51,054 nucleotides of DNA from Zobellella denitrificans. GTDB taxonomy: Bacteria > Pseudomonadota > Gammaproteobacteria > Enterobacterales > Aeromonadaceae. Below the pieces are notes generated by a model. It was not told where the DNA came from and ran no database searches. It saw only the letters and a list, made by a program, of their open reading frames with translations. The stretch's first letter is position 1. Each line of letters starts with the position of its first letter. The stretch spans positions 1-51,054 of the forward strand of contig NZ_NMUO01000017.1 in NCBI RefSeq assembly GCF_002237365.1, written 5' to 3'. Shown here piece by piece: positions 36,556-50,757 of the stretch. Made by a program: the position numbers and the translations under genes.

Positions 36556-37920
36556 TTATGGCTTCTTTTTAACCGGTCTGGGCCAGTTTTTGATATGGCG
36601 CTGGGGCACCCGCGTGATCACCAGCTCGGCCTCGGCCACGTCCTTGGTGATAGTGGAGCCGGCGCCCAGGGTGGCGTTCTTGCCGATGCGCACCGGCGCC
36701 ACCAGTTGGGTGTCGGAGCCGACGAAAACGCCGTCCTCGATCACGGTCTGGAACTTGTTCACCCCGTCGTAGTTGCAGGTGATGGTGCCGGCGCCGATGT
36801 TCACCTTGTCGCCTACCTCCGCATCGCCCAGGTAACTCAGGTGGCCGGCCTTGGAGCCCTTGCCCAGCCGGGCCTTCTTCATCTCCACGAAGTTGCCCAC
36901 GTGGGCATCTTCCGCCAGCACGGCGCCGGGGCGTAGCCGGGCGAAGGGGCCGGCGCTGCTGGCCTGGCCCAGTTCGGCACCCTCGATAAGGGAGTAAGGC
37001 TTCACTTCGGCGTCGTCCCCGATCACGCAGTTTTTGAGGATGGCGCCGGCGCCGATACGCACCCGGTTGCCCAGCCGCACCTCGCCTTCGATGATGACGT
37101 TGACGTCGATCACCACCTCTTCGCCCACGCTCAGCTCGCCGCGCAGATCGAAGCGGGCCGGATCCAGCAGGGTCACCCCGTCGCGCATCAGCCGCTCGGC
37201 CTGCATCCGCTGGTAGGCCCGCTCCAGGCCGGCCAGCTGCAGCCGATCGTTGGCCCCTTCCACTTCAGCGGTGCTGGCCGGGTGCACGGTATTGATCTCG
37301 CAGCCCTCGGCATGGGCCATGGCGAAGATATCGGTCAGGTAGTACTCACCCTGGGCGTTGTCGTTGTCGAGCCGGCCCAGCCAGGCCTTGAGCTGTCCGG
37401 CCCTGGCCACCAGCACCCCGGTGTTGACCTCGTCGATGGCCAGCTGTGCGGGGCTGGCGTCCTTCTGCTCGACGATGCCGGTGACCTTGCCGTTTTCCCG
37501 CACGATGCGGCCATAGCCGGTAGGATCGGGCAGCCGGACTGTGAGCAGGGCGATGCCGTTGTCGGGATGGGCGGCCAGCAGCCGGCGCAGGGTGTCGGCC
37601 TGCAACAGGGGGGTGTCGCCATAGAGCACCAGCACCCTGTCGTCGTCGTTGAGATCCGGCAGCGCCACCGCCACCGCATGGCCGGTGCCCAGTTGCTCCT
37701 CCTGGTGTACCCAGGTGATGCCGGGCGCTGCTATCCTGGCCTTGAGCTGGTCGGCGCCGTGACCGTAGACCAGGTGGATGCCGTCCACGCCGCAGGCCCT
37801 GGCCGCCGCCAGCACATGGCCGACCATGGGTTGTCCCGCCACCGGGTGCAACACCTTGGGCAGGGAGGAACGCATGCGGGTGCCCTTGCCCGCCGCCAGA
37901 ATAACCGCCTGAATGCTCAT
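36556..37920 (-). CDS. glmU: Bifunctional GlmU (N-acetyltransferase/uridylyltransferase)
   Basis: 454 residues. The N-terminal nucleotidyltransferase ([18 protein letters not shown], about 8-25; VLYGDTPLL) makes UDP-GlcNAc. The C-terminal left-handed beta-helix acetyltransferase has hexapeptide repeats ([22 protein letters not shown], then YDGVNKF). The two steps follow GlmS and GlmM in peptidoglycan and LPS precursor synthesis. The length equals that of typical GlmU (456). It is transcribed in the same direction as the atp genes but is separated from them by a terminator and a repeat. Confidence 0.97.
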   Translation of the reverse strand: MSIQAVILAAGKGTRMRSSLPKVLHPVAGQPMVGHVLAAARACGVDGIHLVYGHGADQLKARIAAPGITWVHQEEQLGTGHAVAVALPDLNDDDRVLVLYGDTPLLQADTLRRLLAAHPDNGIALLTVRLPDPTGYGRIVRENGKVTGIVEQKDASPAQLAIDEVNTGVLVARAGQLKAWLGRLDNDNAQGEYYLTDIFAMAHAEGCEINTVHPASTAEVEGANDRLQLAGLERAYQRMQAERLMRDGVTLLDPARFDLRGELSVGEEVVIDVNVIIEGEVRLGNRVRIGAGAILKNCVIGDDAEVKPYSLIEGAELGQASSAGPFARLRPGAVLAEDAHVGNFVEMKKARLGKGSKAGHLSYLGDAEVGDKVNIGAGTITCNYDGVNKFQTVIEDGVFVGSDTQLVAPVRIGKNATLGAGSTITKDVAEAELVITRVPQRHIKNWPRPVKKKP

Positions 37921-37984
37921 AAGCTTGATAATCCCGTAATGATGGAAAGTGAAAACGTCAATTTGAGCTGCGTCATGCTTTTTC

Positions 37985-38079
37985 CTGTAGCCGCCCCTTT
38001 AGGTGGCGAAAGCCTGCCAACGATGGGGAGCCTGAAGGCCAGGCGCACTTGTCCGCCGGCTAAAGCGGCGGCTACACAG
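37985..38079. repeat. REP-like long inverted repeat, copy 2
   Basis: The left arm starting CTGTAGCCGCCCCTTTAGG (37985) pairs with the right arm GCCGGCTAAAGCGGCGGCTAC near 38056-38076. The core CTGTAG-CCGC-CTTTAG is shared with the copy at 36389-36481. It lies in the intergenic space between atpC and glmU. Confidence 0.7.
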
Positions 38080-38153
38080 AGACGGCATTGGCACCATATC
38101 TTTGCTGTTGCTTGCTTGAGTCGCTCAACCGGCTGTTATTCTGATTTTTTTAT

Positions 38154-38182
38154 AAAAAAAAAGCGACCCTGAGGTCGCTTTT
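38154..38182 (-). terminator. atp operon terminator
   Basis: On the minus strand AAAGCGACC and GGTCGCTTT flank a 4-nt loop and are followed by nine T. It lies shortly after the atpC stop at 38197 and ends the ATP synthase operon. Confidence 0.92.
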
Positions 38183-38196
38183 CGAGGCGGTATGAA

Positions 38197-38622
38197 TTAC
38201 CGCACATTCTGTTTGAGCAACTGCAGCACGCGCAGTTTCGCCATAGCCCGGGCCAGTTCGGCGGCCGCTTCCGCATAGTCGGTGTCGTGAGACGAACCAT
38301 GCAGCTTGGCTTCCGCCGCCCTCTTGGCTTCTTCGGCCTTGGCTTTATCCAGATCTTCGGCGCGAATCGCAGTGTCGGCCAGAACCATCACACTGCTGCC
38401 CAGTACTTCCAGCATGCCGCCGGAAACGTACAGGACTTCTTGTTTGCCGGCCTTGGTCAGGTACTGCACCAGGCCGGGACGAATGGACGTCAACAAGGGG
38501 GCATGTCCGTAACGGATCCCCAATTCACCCTCAGAGCCGGAGACAGTCACCGCGGTGACAGAGCCGGAGTACAGACGTTCCTCGGCACTGACAATGTCCA
38601 GGTGAAAGCTATAGTCAGCCAT
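38197..38622 (-). CDS. atpC: F1Fo ATP synthase subunit epsilon
   Basis: 141 residues. The N-terminal beta-sandwich (FHLDIVSAEERLYSG, then GELGIRYGHAPLLT) and C-terminal helical hairpin are typical of the epsilon subunit, which links the rotor to F1 and inhibits ATP hydrolysis. It is the last gene of the operon, 18 bp after atpD, and is followed by the operon terminator. Confidence 0.96.
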   Translation of the reverse strand: MADYSFHLDIVSAEERLYSGSVTAVTVSGSEGELGIRYGHAPLLTSIRPGLVQYLTKAGKQEVLYVSGGMLEVLGSSVMVLADTAIRAEDLDKAKAEEAKRAAEAKLHGSSHDTDYAEAAAELARAMAKLRVLQLLKQNVR

Positions 38623-38640
38623 CAGGTCCTCCTTCGAGGC

Positions 38641-40062
<1,422 letters not shown>

Positions 40063-40923
40063 TTATACGGCACCGGCCCCGGCCACGATCTCGCTCAGTT
40101 CCTGGGTAATGGCGGCCTGACGGGCCTTGTTGTACACCAGTTGCAGATCGTTTATCAGGTTGCCGGCGTTGTCGGTAGCGGCTTTCATCGCCACCATCCG
40201 GGCAGCCTGCTCACTGGCCAGGTTTTCCACCACACCCTGGTACACCTGCGATTCCACAAAGCGCACCAGCAGCTTGTCCAGCAGCGATTTGGGATCCGGC
40301 TCGTAGATGTAGTCCCAGCTGTGGCTGGCCACTTCTTCTTCCGATGCAGGCAAAGGCAACAGTTGATCGACCCGGGGTTTCTGCACCATGGTGTTTTCAA
40401 ACTTGTTGTACACCAGATACAGGCGGTCTATCTCACCGTTATCGTACGCCTCCAGCATGACATTGACGGAGCCGATCAGCTCGCCGAGGGAGGGGTTGTC
40501 ACCCAATCCCGTGGCCTGGGCGATCACCTTGCCGCCATAGCGGTTGAAAAAGCCCACCGCCTTGTTGCCGATAAGGCCCAGGTCGATACCCACGCCCTTG
40601 TCGGTCCATGCCTTCATTTCATTCATGGCGGCCTTGAACACGTTGATGTTCAAGCCACCACAGAGGCCCCGATCGGTAGAGACGATAATAAACCCAACGC
40701 GCTTGACCTCGCGGTCTTCCAAGTAGGGGTGCTTGTATTCCAAGTTCCCCTGCGCGATGTGGCCGATCACCTTGCGTATGGTTTCAGCGTATGGGCGGCT
40801 GTGGGCCATCCGATCCTGCGCCCTGCGCATTTTCGAGGCGGCCACCATTTCCATAGCGCTGGTGATCTTCTGAGTGTTTTTCACACTCCCGATCTTGCTA
40901 CGTATTTCTTTTGCGCCGGCCAT
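40063..40923 (-). CDS. atpG: F1Fo ATP synthase subunit gamma
   Basis: 286 residues. The N-terminal coiled coil ([29 protein letters not shown]) and C-terminal helix ([17 protein letters not shown]) form the rotating shaft of F1. Both conserved segments are complete. It lies between atpA and atpD, as in the standard operon. Confidence 0.97.
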   Translation of the reverse strand: MAGAKEIRSKIGSVKNTQKITSAMEMVAASKMRRAQDRMAHSRPYAETIRKVIGHIAQGNLEYKHPYLEDREVKRVGFIIVSTDRGLCGGLNINVFKAAMNEMKAWTDKGVGIDLGLIGNKAVGFFNRYGGKVIAQATGLGDNPSLGELIGSVNVMLEAYDNGEIDRLYLVYNKFENTMVQKPRVDQLLPLPASEEEVASHSWDYIYEPDPKSLLDKLLVRFVESQVYQGVVENLASEQAARMVAMKAATDNAGNLINDLQLVYNKARQAAITQELSEIVAGAGAV

Positions 40924-40965
40924 GTCGCTTCTCCAATTCAGGTGGCAGCGGCTGCTGCCACATGG

Positions 40966-42507
<1,542 letters not shown>

Positions 42508-42521
42508 GCTCTATTCCCCAA

Positions 42522-43052
42522 TCAAGATTGCAGCGTTTCGGCCAAGCGGGACAGACGGCCCCGCACACTTCCGTCGATCACCATGTCACCGGCTCTGATG
42601 ATGATGCCGGCCATCAGGCTATTGTCGACGCTGCAATTCAGCTTCACCTTGCGCCCCAGGCGCTTCTCGAGGGAAGCCTGAATCTTGGCCACTTGTTGCT
42701 TGGTCAGTTTGGCTGCGGAAACCACATCGGCTTCCACTTCCTGGTCCAGCTCCGCCTTCATCAAGACGAACTCCTGCACCACTGCCGGCAACACACTCAA
42801 GCGTCCGTTTGCGGCCATCACCCTTATCAGGTTCTGGCCTTGCTCATCGAGCTGTTCGCCACAGACAGCCAAAAACACCTCGGCCATCTTTTCCGCGTTC
42901 AGATCGCTGCTGAGTACCTGGGTCATGGCATCGTTCCGGGCCACTTCGGCCGCGAAAGTCAGCATGGACAACCAGTGCTCAACCGCGTTTTTCTCAACGG
43001 CAAAATCGAAAGCTGCTTTGGCATAGGGGCGAGCAATGGTTTTCATTTCCAT
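42522..43052 (-). CDS. atpH: F1Fo ATP synthase subunit delta
   Basis: 176 residues. The start [14 protein letters not shown] and the C-terminal [26 protein letters not shown] segment identify the OSCP/delta stator subunit that joins F1 to the b subunits. The spacing to atpA (14 bp) and atpF (13 bp) is operon-like. Confidence 0.97.
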   Translation of the reverse strand: MEMKTIARPYAKAAFDFAVEKNAVEHWLSMLTFAAEVARNDAMTQVLSSDLNAEKMAEVFLAVCGEQLDEQGQNLIRVMAANGRLSVLPAVVQEFVLMKAELDQEVEADVVSAAKLTKQQVAKIQASLEKRLGRKVKLNCSVDNSLMAGIIIRAGDMVIDGSVRGRLSRLAETLQS

Positions 43053-43065
43053 AGCTCTATGTCCC

Positions 43066-43536
43066 TTACAGTTCAGCTACTACTTTCTCAACGATGTCGC
43101 TGTTGGCAGCGGCATCAATCTGACGCTCGAGGATCTTCTCTGCACCCACCAGGGCAAGAGCAGCAACCTGCTTACGCAGTTCCTCTCTGACACGATTGCG
43201 TTCGGCTTCAATTTCCGCCTGGGCTTGTGCCAGAATTTTTTCACGCTCGGCCTGGGCCTCACGCGTTGCATCTTCGATGATCTGGGCCTTGCGCTTGTTG
43301 GCCAGCTCAACGATTTGAGCGGACTGCAGCTTGGCTTCCTTCAATTGTTCGGTTGCATTGTTCTGCGCCAGGGCCAGGTCTTTCTTGGCCCGCTCCGCGG
43401 AGGACAGGCCCTCGGCGATCTCTTTCTGGCGGCTTTCGATGGCGGCCATGATGGGCGGCCATACGTACTTCATGCAGAACCAAACGAAGATGATAAACGC
43501 GATCGTTTGACCGAGGATTGTTGCGTTCATGTTCAT
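43066..43536 (-). CDS. atpF: F1Fo ATP synthase subunit b
   Basis: 156 residues, as in E. coli. One N-terminal membrane helix ([20 protein letters not shown]) is followed by a long charged coiled coil ([23 protein letters not shown] region). It dimerises as the peripheral stalk. Confidence 0.97.
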   Translation of the reverse strand: MNMNATILGQTIAFIIFVWFCMKYVWPPIMAAIESRQKEIAEGLSSAERAKKDLALAQNNATEQLKEAKLQSAQIVELANKRKAQIIEDATREAQAEREKILAQAQAEIEAERNRVREELRKQVAALALVGAEKILERQIDAAANSDIVEKVVAEL

Positions 43537-43586
43537 CGCAACTCTCCTTTAAAAATGGTTAGCTAACTGATTGACAGACCGGGCCA

Positions 43587-43835
<249 letters not shown>

Positions 43836-43873
43836 TTAGAACGACAGCTTGTTAAAGTTTTGTTATCTTTTGA

Positions 43874-45054
<1,181 letters not shown>

Positions 45055-45131
45055 CACCACTCCTGACACAGTTAGGGGCTTGCTGGCCACACGCGGAGTG
45101 TCGTCAGTCAGGCCCCAAAAAAGCAGGTCAA

Positions 45132-45159
45132 ATTATACCCGTGAACGGCGCAAATGCAA
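45132..45159 (-). promoter_or_regulatory. atp operon promoter
   Basis: On the minus strand TTGCAT (45154-45159) and a perfect TATAAT (45132-45137) are 16 bp apart, upstream of atpI. The 45091-45245 gap between parB and atpI holds no gene. Confidence 0.72.
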
Positions 45160-45245
45160 TTGCGGGAAATCCTTATTTTTGGCAGCTTTGCGCGATTTTT
45201 CCGACCATTTACAACGGCTTAAACTGATTGAATGTTTACTACAAA

Positions 45246-46151
45246 CTAATCTTCCAGCATCTCGTTCAGGCCGAAGAATTGGCTTATTTTATCCAGTTCA
45301 TTCAATGAGTTGTAAGAAATCACCAATTTCCCCTTATCCTTGTGGGTCGATTTGATTTCTACTTTTGTTCCTAACTTTTCACCAATTTCCTGTTCAAGCT
45401 GGTTCATCAGCAAGGATCTGGGCTGGTCGATTTTCTCTTTTTTCGGAGTAATCGTCTGTTTCACCAGTTTTTCGGTCTCGCGCACCGTCAGGCCCTTCTG
45501 GGCCACCAGCCGGGCCAGCTCGGTCTGCGGCTCGCCGCTCAGGGCCAGCAGGGCCCGGGCATGGCCCATTTCCAGGGAACCGTGCTCCACCAGTTGCTTG
45601 ACCTCGTCGTTGAGCTGGTTGAGGCGCAGCAGGTTGCTGACGGTGCTGCGGCTCTTGCCCACCGCCTCGGCCACCGTCTGGTGGGTGAAGCCGAATTCCT
45701 CGATCAGCCGGGTGAGGGCGCGGGCCTCCTCGATCACGTTGAGGTCTTCCCGCTGGATGTTTTCAATCAGGCCGATGGCCATGGCCTCCCGGTCTGCCAC
45801 CGGCTTGATCAGGCAGGGCACCTGGCCAAGTCCGGCCAGCCGCGCGGCCCGCCAGCGTCGTTCGCCGGCCAGGATCTCGTAACCGCCGGCCTCGAGCGGG
45901 CGTACCACAATCGGCTGGATGATCCCTTGCTGGCGGATGGAGGTCGCCAGCTCTTCCAGTGCCACCTGGGACATGTCCCGCCGGGGCTGGTACCGGCCCG
46001 GCTGCAACTCGTTCAGGGCCAGGCTCTGCAGTTCGCCGTTGGCCCCGGGCCGGGAGTGGATCTCGGCCTGGTGCTGGCGCAGGCTGGCCGCCGAACTGGT
46101 GCTGAGCAGGGCATCCAGGCCCTTGCCCAGGCCGCGTCGTTTCATGGTCAT
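45246..46151 (-). CDS. parB: Chromosome-partitioning protein ParB
   Basis: 301 residues. The start MKRRGLGKGLDALL is followed by a ParB/Spo0J CTPase domain with GERRWRAA (about 116-123) and ENIQREDLN, a helix-turn-helix (HQTVAEAVGKSRSTVSNLLRL) and a C-terminal dimerisation domain. It binds parS near the origin and loads SMC. Its ATG overlaps the parA stop (ATGA). I found no perfect parS (TGTTTCACGTGAAACA) in the window. Confidence 0.96.
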   Translation of the reverse strand: MTMKRRGLGKGLDALLSTSSAASLRQHQAEIHSRPGANGELQSLALNELQPGRYQPRRDMSQVALEELATSIRQQGIIQPIVVRPLEAGGYEILAGERRWRAARLAGLGQVPCLIKPVADREAMAIGLIENIQREDLNVIEEARALTRLIEEFGFTHQTVAEAVGKSRSTVSNLLRLNQLNDEVKQLVEHGSLEMGHARALLALSGEPQTELARLVAQKGLTVRETEKLVKQTITPKKEKIDQPRSLLMNQLEQEIGEKLGTKVEIKSTHKDKGKLVISYNSLNELDKISQFFGLNEMLED

Positions 46152-46951
46152 GCTGTTTGTTCCGAATTTTCCGGGGAGTCCTGCTCCAGTTCGGCCCGGC
46201 GCAGTATCTCGCCGGCCAGGGCCAGATAGGATTTGGCTCCCACCGAGGATTTGTCGTAGTACATGGCCGGGGTACCGAAGCTGGGGGCTTCGGCCAGGCG
46301 GACGTTGCGGGGAATGACGGTGCGATAGACCTTGTCGCCGAAATGGGCCTTGAGCTGATCGGACACCTCATTGGCCAGCCGGTTGCGGTGGTCGAACATG
46401 GTGCGCAGTATGCCCTCGATGTGCAGCTCGGGATTGACCACCGCCGCCAGCTTGCTGATGGTATCGACCAGGGCGGTCAGGCCTTCCAGCGCGAAGTACT
46501 CGCACTGCATGGGCACCAGCACCGAGTCCGCCGCCGACATGGCGTTGACGGTAAGCAGGTTGAGCGAGGGCGGGCAGTCGATGAACACATAGTCGTAATA
46601 GTCGCGCACCGGCGCCAGGGCGTTGCGCAGCCGCACCTCCCGGGCGAAGAATTCCATCAGCTTGATCTCGGCGGCGGTGACGTCGCCGTTGCCGGCGATC
46701 AGGTGATAACCGCCGCTGGTTTCCCGCTCTACCACCTGCTCGACGGGCAGCTCGTCCACCAGCAGTTCATAGGCGGTGCTGGCCACCTGGTATTTGTCGA
46801 CGCCGCTGGCCATGGTGGCGTTGCCCTGGGGATCCAGGTCGATCACCAGCACCTTGCGTTTGGTGGCGGCCATGGACGCCGCCAGGTTGACACAGGTCGT
46901 GGTCTTGCCCACGCCCCCTTTCTGGTTGGCAATGGCGATGACTTTTCCCAC
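46148..46951 (-). CDS. parA: Chromosome-partitioning ATPase ParA
   Basis: 267 residues. A deviant Walker A motif KGGVGKTT (11-18) and VFIDCPPSLN identify the Soj/ParA family, which moves ParB-bound origins. The protein is of the short chromosomal type without an N-terminal HTH. It lies in the rsmG-parA-parB cluster beside oriC. Confidence 0.97.
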   Translation of the reverse strand: MGKVIAIANQKGGVGKTTTCVNLAASMAATKRKVLVIDLDPQGNATMASGVDKYQVASTAYELLVDELPVEQVVERETSGGYHLIAGNGDVTAAEIKLMEFFAREVRLRNALAPVRDYYDYVFIDCPPSLNLLTVNAMSAADSVLVPMQCEYFALEGLTALVDTISKLAAVVNPELHIEGILRTMFDHRNRLANEVSDQLKAHFGDKVYRTVIPRNVRLAEAPSFGTPAMYYDKSSVGAKSYLALAGEILRRAELEQDSPENSEQTA

Positions 46952-46960
46952 CGGAAACCT

Positions 46961-47596
46961 CTACTGGCTGCTCTTGCGGATGACCACCAGATGGCGGTCG
47001 CCTTCCTGCTCGGGCACGGCCAGGGGATAGACCCTCTCCAGCACCAGGTGAGCAGGCAATGATTGTAACTCCTGCTCGGGATATTGTCCTTTCAACGCCA
47101 GAAAGCGTCCGTCCGGTCCCGGCAGATGCGCACACCAGCTTAGCATGTCATCCAGGGAAGCAAAGGCCCGGCTGAGTACCCCATCGAACTTTTGCTCCGG
47201 GTTGAAGGCTTCCACCCGGCTCTGCACCGCCTCCACGTTGGTCAGGCCGAGGTGATGCACCACCATGCGGATAAAGCGGATGCGCTTGCCCAGGCTGTCG
47301 AGCAGCACGAACTGCTTGTCGGGATTGACGATGGCCAGCGGCAGGCCGGGCAGGCCCGGGCCGGTGCCCACGTCGATAAAGCGCTCGCCCTCGAGGTAAG
47401 GGCTCACTACCAGGCTGTCCATGATATGGCGCACCAGCATGGCCTCGGGGTCGCGCACCGAGGTGAGGTTGTAGGCCTTGTTCCACTTGTGCAGCAGGGC
47501 CACCAGTTCGAGCAGTTGCCGTTGTTGGTCCTCACCGACCGGAAGATCCGCCCGGGCCAGCAGTTGTTGCAGTTTTTCCCGCATCATGTCCCTCAT
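46961..47596 (-). CDS. rsmG: 16S rRNA m7G527 methyltransferase RsmG (GidB)
   Basis: 211 residues. The SAM-binding loop [17 protein letters not shown] and upstream [24 protein letters not shown] are diagnostic. It methylates G527 of 16S rRNA. The first ATG (47596) overlaps the mnmG stop (ATGA); an ATG at 47587 is an alternative. Confidence 0.96.
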   Translation of the reverse strand: MRDMMREKLQQLLARADLPVGEDQQRQLLELVALLHKWNKAYNLTSVRDPEAMLVRHIMDSLVVSPYLEGERFIDVGTGPGLPGLPLAIVNPDKQFVLLDSLGKRIRFIRMVVHHLGLTNVEAVQSRVEAFNPEQKFDGVLSRAFASLDDMLSWCAHLPGPDGRFLALKGQYPEQELQSLPAHLVLERVYPLAVPEQEGDRHLVVIRKSSQ

Positions 47597-49482
47597 GCCG
47601 ACTTGCGCAGCAGGCCGCGCTTTTTCAGGTGCACCAGCAGGATGGAGATAGCCGCCGGGGTCACCCCGGAAATGCGCGATGCCATCCCCAGGGTTTCGGG
47701 TTTGGCCTGGTTGAGCTTGACCACCACCTCGTTGGACAGGCCGGGGACCTCCTTGTAGTCCAGATCCAGCGGCAGCCGGGTGTGCTCGTTGCGCAGCTGC
47801 TTTTCGATCTCGTCCTTCTGCCGTTCGATGTAACCGGCGTACTTGATCTGGATCTCCACCTGCTCGGCGGCCTGCTCATGCTCGATGCCCGGGCCAATGC
47901 CCTCCACCGCCATCAGGCCGGCGTAGTCCAGTTCGGGCCGGCGCAGCAGCTCCTCGAGGTTGTGCTCCCGGCTGAGCGGGGTTTTCAGTTTTTCGTTCAG
48001 GGCCGGCGCGGCCGCGTGTTTGGGGGTGATCCAGGTTTCCCGCAGGCGCTGGGTTTCCTGTTCGATCCGCTCCAGCTTGTCGCTGAACAAGGCCCAGCGG
48101 TGATCATCCACCAGGCCCAGCCGGCGGCCTTCCTCGGTGAGGCGCAGATCGGCGTTGTCCTCCCGCAGCAGCAGCCGGTATTCGGCCCGGCTGGTGAACA
48201 TGCGGTAGGGCTCGCGGGTGCCCAAGGTGGACAGGTCGTCCATCATCACGCCCAGATAGGCCTGATCCCGGCGCGGCGACCAGGCTTCCCTGCCGAAAGC
48301 GCGCAGGGCGGCGTTAAGGCCCGCCAGCAGGCCCTGGGCGCCGGCTTCCTCGTAACCGGTGGTGCCGTTGATCTGGCCGGCGAAGAACAGGTTGTGCAGG
48401 CACTTGTTTTCCATGTTGGTCTTCAGATCCCGGGGATCGAAGTAATCGTACTCGATGGCATAGCCGGGACGGACGATATGGGCCTGCTCGAAGCCGCGGA
48501 TCGAACGGACGATCGCCAGCTGCACGTCGAAGGGCAGGCTGGTGGAGATGCCGTTGGGGTAGAGCTCGGTGCTGGTCAGCCCCTCCGGCTCCACGAAGAT
48601 CTGGTGCGAGGCCTTGTCGGCGAAGCGCATGATCTTGTCTTCGATCGAGGGGCAGTAACGGGGGCCGATCCCCTCGATCACCCCGGCGTACATGGGGCTG
48701 CGATCCAGGTTGTTGCGGATCACCTCGTGGGTACGCTCGTTGGTGTGGGTGATGTAGCAGGGCACCTGCCGGGGATGATCCGCCCGGCTGCCGATAAAGG
48801 AGAACACCGGGGTGGGATCGTCGCCGGGCTGGGGCTGCATCACCGAAAAGTCGACGCTGCGGGCGTCGATCCGTGGCGGGGTGCCGGTCTTGAGCCGATC
48901 GATCCGCAGGGGTAGCTCGCGCAGCCGTTGGGCGAGGGCGATCGAGGGAGGATCCCCGGCGCGGCCACCCCGGTAGTTGTCCATGCCGATATGGATCAGG
49001 CCGTTGAGGAAGGTGCCCACGGTCAGCACCACGGTTTTGGCATGGAACCTGAGTCCGGTCTGGGTCACCACGCCCACCACGGTATCGCCGTCGAGCAGCA
49101 GATCATCGCAGGCTTGCTGGAAGATCTTCAGGTTGGGCTGGTTTTCCAGCCGGGTCCTGACCGCCTGGCGGTACAGCTGACGATCCGCCTGGGCCCGGGT
49201 GGCGCGCACCGCCGGTCCCTTGGAAGCGTTGAGGGTACGGAACTGGATCCCGGCCTGATCGGCGGCCTGGGCCATGATCCCGCCCAGGGCATCGATCTCC
49301 TTGACCAAATGGCCCTTGCCGATGCCACCGATGGCGGGATTGCAGGACATCTGTCCCAAGGTATCGATGTTATGGGTCAATAACAGGGTGTTTGCCCCCA
49401 TGCGAGCGGCGGCGGCGGCGGCTTCGGTGCCGGCGTGGCCGCCTCCCACTACAATGACGTCAAACCATTCTTCATATTGCAT
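47593..49482 (-). CDS. mnmG: tRNA U34 carboxymethylaminomethyl-modification enzyme MnmG (GidA)
   Basis: 629 residues, identical in length to E. coli MnmG. The N-terminal FAD motif [19 protein letters not shown] (about 11-29) and the [14 protein letters not shown] block are present. With MnmE it modifies wobble U34 of several tRNAs. It is divergent from nothing nearby; its promoter region merges with the origin of replication upstream. Confidence 0.98.
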   Translation of the reverse strand: MQYEEWFDVIVVGGGHAGTEAAAAAARMGANTLLLTHNIDTLGQMSCNPAIGGIGKGHLVKEIDALGGIMAQAADQAGIQFRTLNASKGPAVRATRAQADRQLYRQAVRTRLENQPNLKIFQQACDDLLLDGDTVVGVVTQTGLRFHAKTVVLTVGTFLNGLIHIGMDNYRGGRAGDPPSIALAQRLRELPLRIDRLKTGTPPRIDARSVDFSVMQPQPGDDPTPVFSFIGSRADHPRQVPCYITHTNERTHEVIRNNLDRSPMYAGVIEGIGPRYCPSIEDKIMRFADKASHQIFVEPEGLTSTELYPNGISTSLPFDVQLAIVRSIRGFEQAHIVRPGYAIEYDYFDPRDLKTNMENKCLHNLFFAGQINGTTGYEEAGAQGLLAGLNAALRAFGREAWSPRRDQAYLGVMMDDLSTLGTREPYRMFTSRAEYRLLLREDNADLRLTEEGRRLGLVDDHRWALFSDKLERIEQETQRLRETWITPKHAAAPALNEKLKTPLSREHNLEELLRRPELDYAGLMAVEGIGPGIEHEQAAEQVEIQIKYAGYIERQKDEIEKQLRNEHTRLPLDLDYKEVPGLSNEVVVKLNQAKPETLGMASRISGVTPAAISILLVHLKKRGLLRKSA

Positions 49483-49559
49483 AACAGATACTCTTGAAAC
49501 GTGCAGGTGTAAGGATCCCGAAAGGGCGGATATTTTAGCTGGTTTGCCGGGCGGATGGA

Positions 49560-49920
49560 AACCGGATCGAGGGGATCCGGCTGATCCTAAATAGATCTTA
49601 GATCTCTAGATCGATCTTCTGTTGGATCTATTATTAGTGCCGTCCAGATCTGTGTATAACCGTTTTTTGATCTACAAGATCATGCGGTTAGTGATGATCG
49701 TTTGATGTGGAAAACCCTCCGGGACACGCGGTATGGACGGTGGTTAACCCTGTGGTTTATGCACAGATGCAGGGGGGAGATTATTTGATTAATAGGATAA
49801 CTATAGGTTTAACACCGGTTTGGATCATAGTTATCAACATCTGCTGGTTGTAGAGGAAAGAACGGATGAATGGCGGGATCGGTGCGATCTGTTGATAACT
49901 TGGTGGAAAGTGTGGGCCGG
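49560..49920. other. oriC: Chromosomal replication origin oriC
   Basis: The gap between mioC and mnmG is the oriC location in enterobacteria and their relatives. It contains an AT-rich stretch dense in GATC sites (about 49585-49680), comparable to the 13-mer unwinding region. DnaA boxes are seen at 49651-49659 (TTATACACA on minus), 49757-49765 (TTATGCACA), 49831-49839 (TTATCAACA) and 49890-49898 (TTATCAACA on minus). GATC frequency is far above chance, consistent with Dam/SeqA control. Boundaries are approximate. Confidence 0.88.
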
Positions 49921-49962
49921 CATGACGGGATCCGGCCAGGGTCCGGCCCCGGCCGGATGATC

Positions 49963-50421
49963 TCAGGGATGGATCCCCGCCGCCTGCAGCTGTTGATCCA
50001 GCCACGCCGAGGCCAGGATTTCGGGAAGATCCGGCTGGCTGACGTCGATTTCCAGTCGATCGCCGACCCGTTCGGCTCCGCGATCCCGCAGTTGTTGATC
50101 CAGGCTGCGTATGGCCTGGCAGAAGGTATCGTAGCTGGAGTCGCCGAGGCCGACGGCCAGGAACGGCAGGCCGCCCAGGTCCGGTTGCTGTTCCTGCAGC
50201 TGCCGGGAGAGGGGCTGGATGTTGTCCGGCAGATCACCGGCGCCGTGGGTGGAGCACACCAGCAGCAGGTAATGATCGGGCCCGATCAAGATGTGATCAA
50301 CTTGGGGAGAAGTGTGAATAACCGTTTGATGACCCCGGCTTGCCAGGATCCCGGCCAGTACCTCGGCCAGATCTTCCGCATAGCCGAGGGTGGATCCCAC
50401 CAGCAGGGTGAAGTGACTCAT
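49963..50421 (-). CDS. mioC: Flavodoxin-like protein MioC
   Basis: 152 residues. FMN-binding segments GSTLGYAEDLAE (phosphate loop), CSTHGAGDLPDN and VGLGDSSYDTFC place it in the short flavodoxin family, and the position beside oriC with transcription towards it matches E. coli mioC. It acts as an electron carrier, for example in biotin synthesis. Transcription into oriC may affect initiation. Confidence 0.93.
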   Translation of the reverse strand: MSHFTLLVGSTLGYAEDLAEVLAGILASRGHQTVIHTSPQVDHILIGPDHYLLLVCSTHGAGDLPDNIQPLSRQLQEQQPDLGGLPFLAVGLGDSSYDTFCQAIRSLDQQLRDRGAERVGDRLEIDVSQPDLPEILASAWLDQQLQAAGIHP

Positions 50422-50481
50422 AGACTTCCTTGGTTAAGAAAAAGACGAGCCATTGTAGGCCTTGCTTGACCCGGTGCAACT

Positions 50482-50569
50482 CCTGGAGCGCAGGCGGCCC
50501 GCCTGCCTTCCCGCGCAGCGGGAAAGATGGGTGTGGTCATCCCTGCGGGCGAGCCGCCCGCGCTCCAGG
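50482..50569. repeat. Palindromic intergenic repeat A
   Basis: CCTGGAGCGCAGGCGGCCCGCC (arm at 50482) and its near-complement ending GCGCTCCAGG (50569) form a long GC-rich hairpin with inner smaller palindromes (CCCGCGCAGCGGG). Confidence 0.7.
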
Positions 50570-50597
50570 GAGCGTTCCACCACCGGTGCCGTGTTTT

Positions 50598-50652
50598 GGT
50601 CGAATAAATTCGACCCTACAACGACCTGGCGGTAGGGTCCACTTCAGTGGAT
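50598..50652. repeat. Palindromic intergenic repeat B
   Basis: GGTCGAATAAATTCGACC is an almost perfect palindrome. Its right part TTCGACCCTAC pairs with GTAGGGTCCA further on, giving alternative hairpins. It lies next to repeats A and C in the mioC-gspB gap. Confidence 0.6.
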
Positions 50653-50678
50653 CACCCCACCGCCGGCGCCGGGTTCAT

Positions 50679-50695
50679 GCGGGCGGGCCGCCCGC
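50679..50695. repeat. Palindromic intergenic repeat C
   Basis: GCGGGCGGGCCGCCCGC is a short GC palindrome that repeats the core of repeat A (GCGGGCGAGCCGCCCGC), so A and C belong to one family. The 50422-50757 gap holds no gene apart from these repeats. Confidence 0.6.
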
Positions 50696-50757
50696 GCCCC
50701 ATATCTCCTCCACCCAGCGGCCATGCCGGGCTGAGTACATTTTTCACCCCTCACCCC

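Noticed and set aside
45091-49482. parS site near parAB and oriC
   Set aside because: No sequence close to TGTTTCACGTGAAACA was found by eye. A CCTGTTTCACAGG palindrome at 36448 is part of the REP-like element, not parS.
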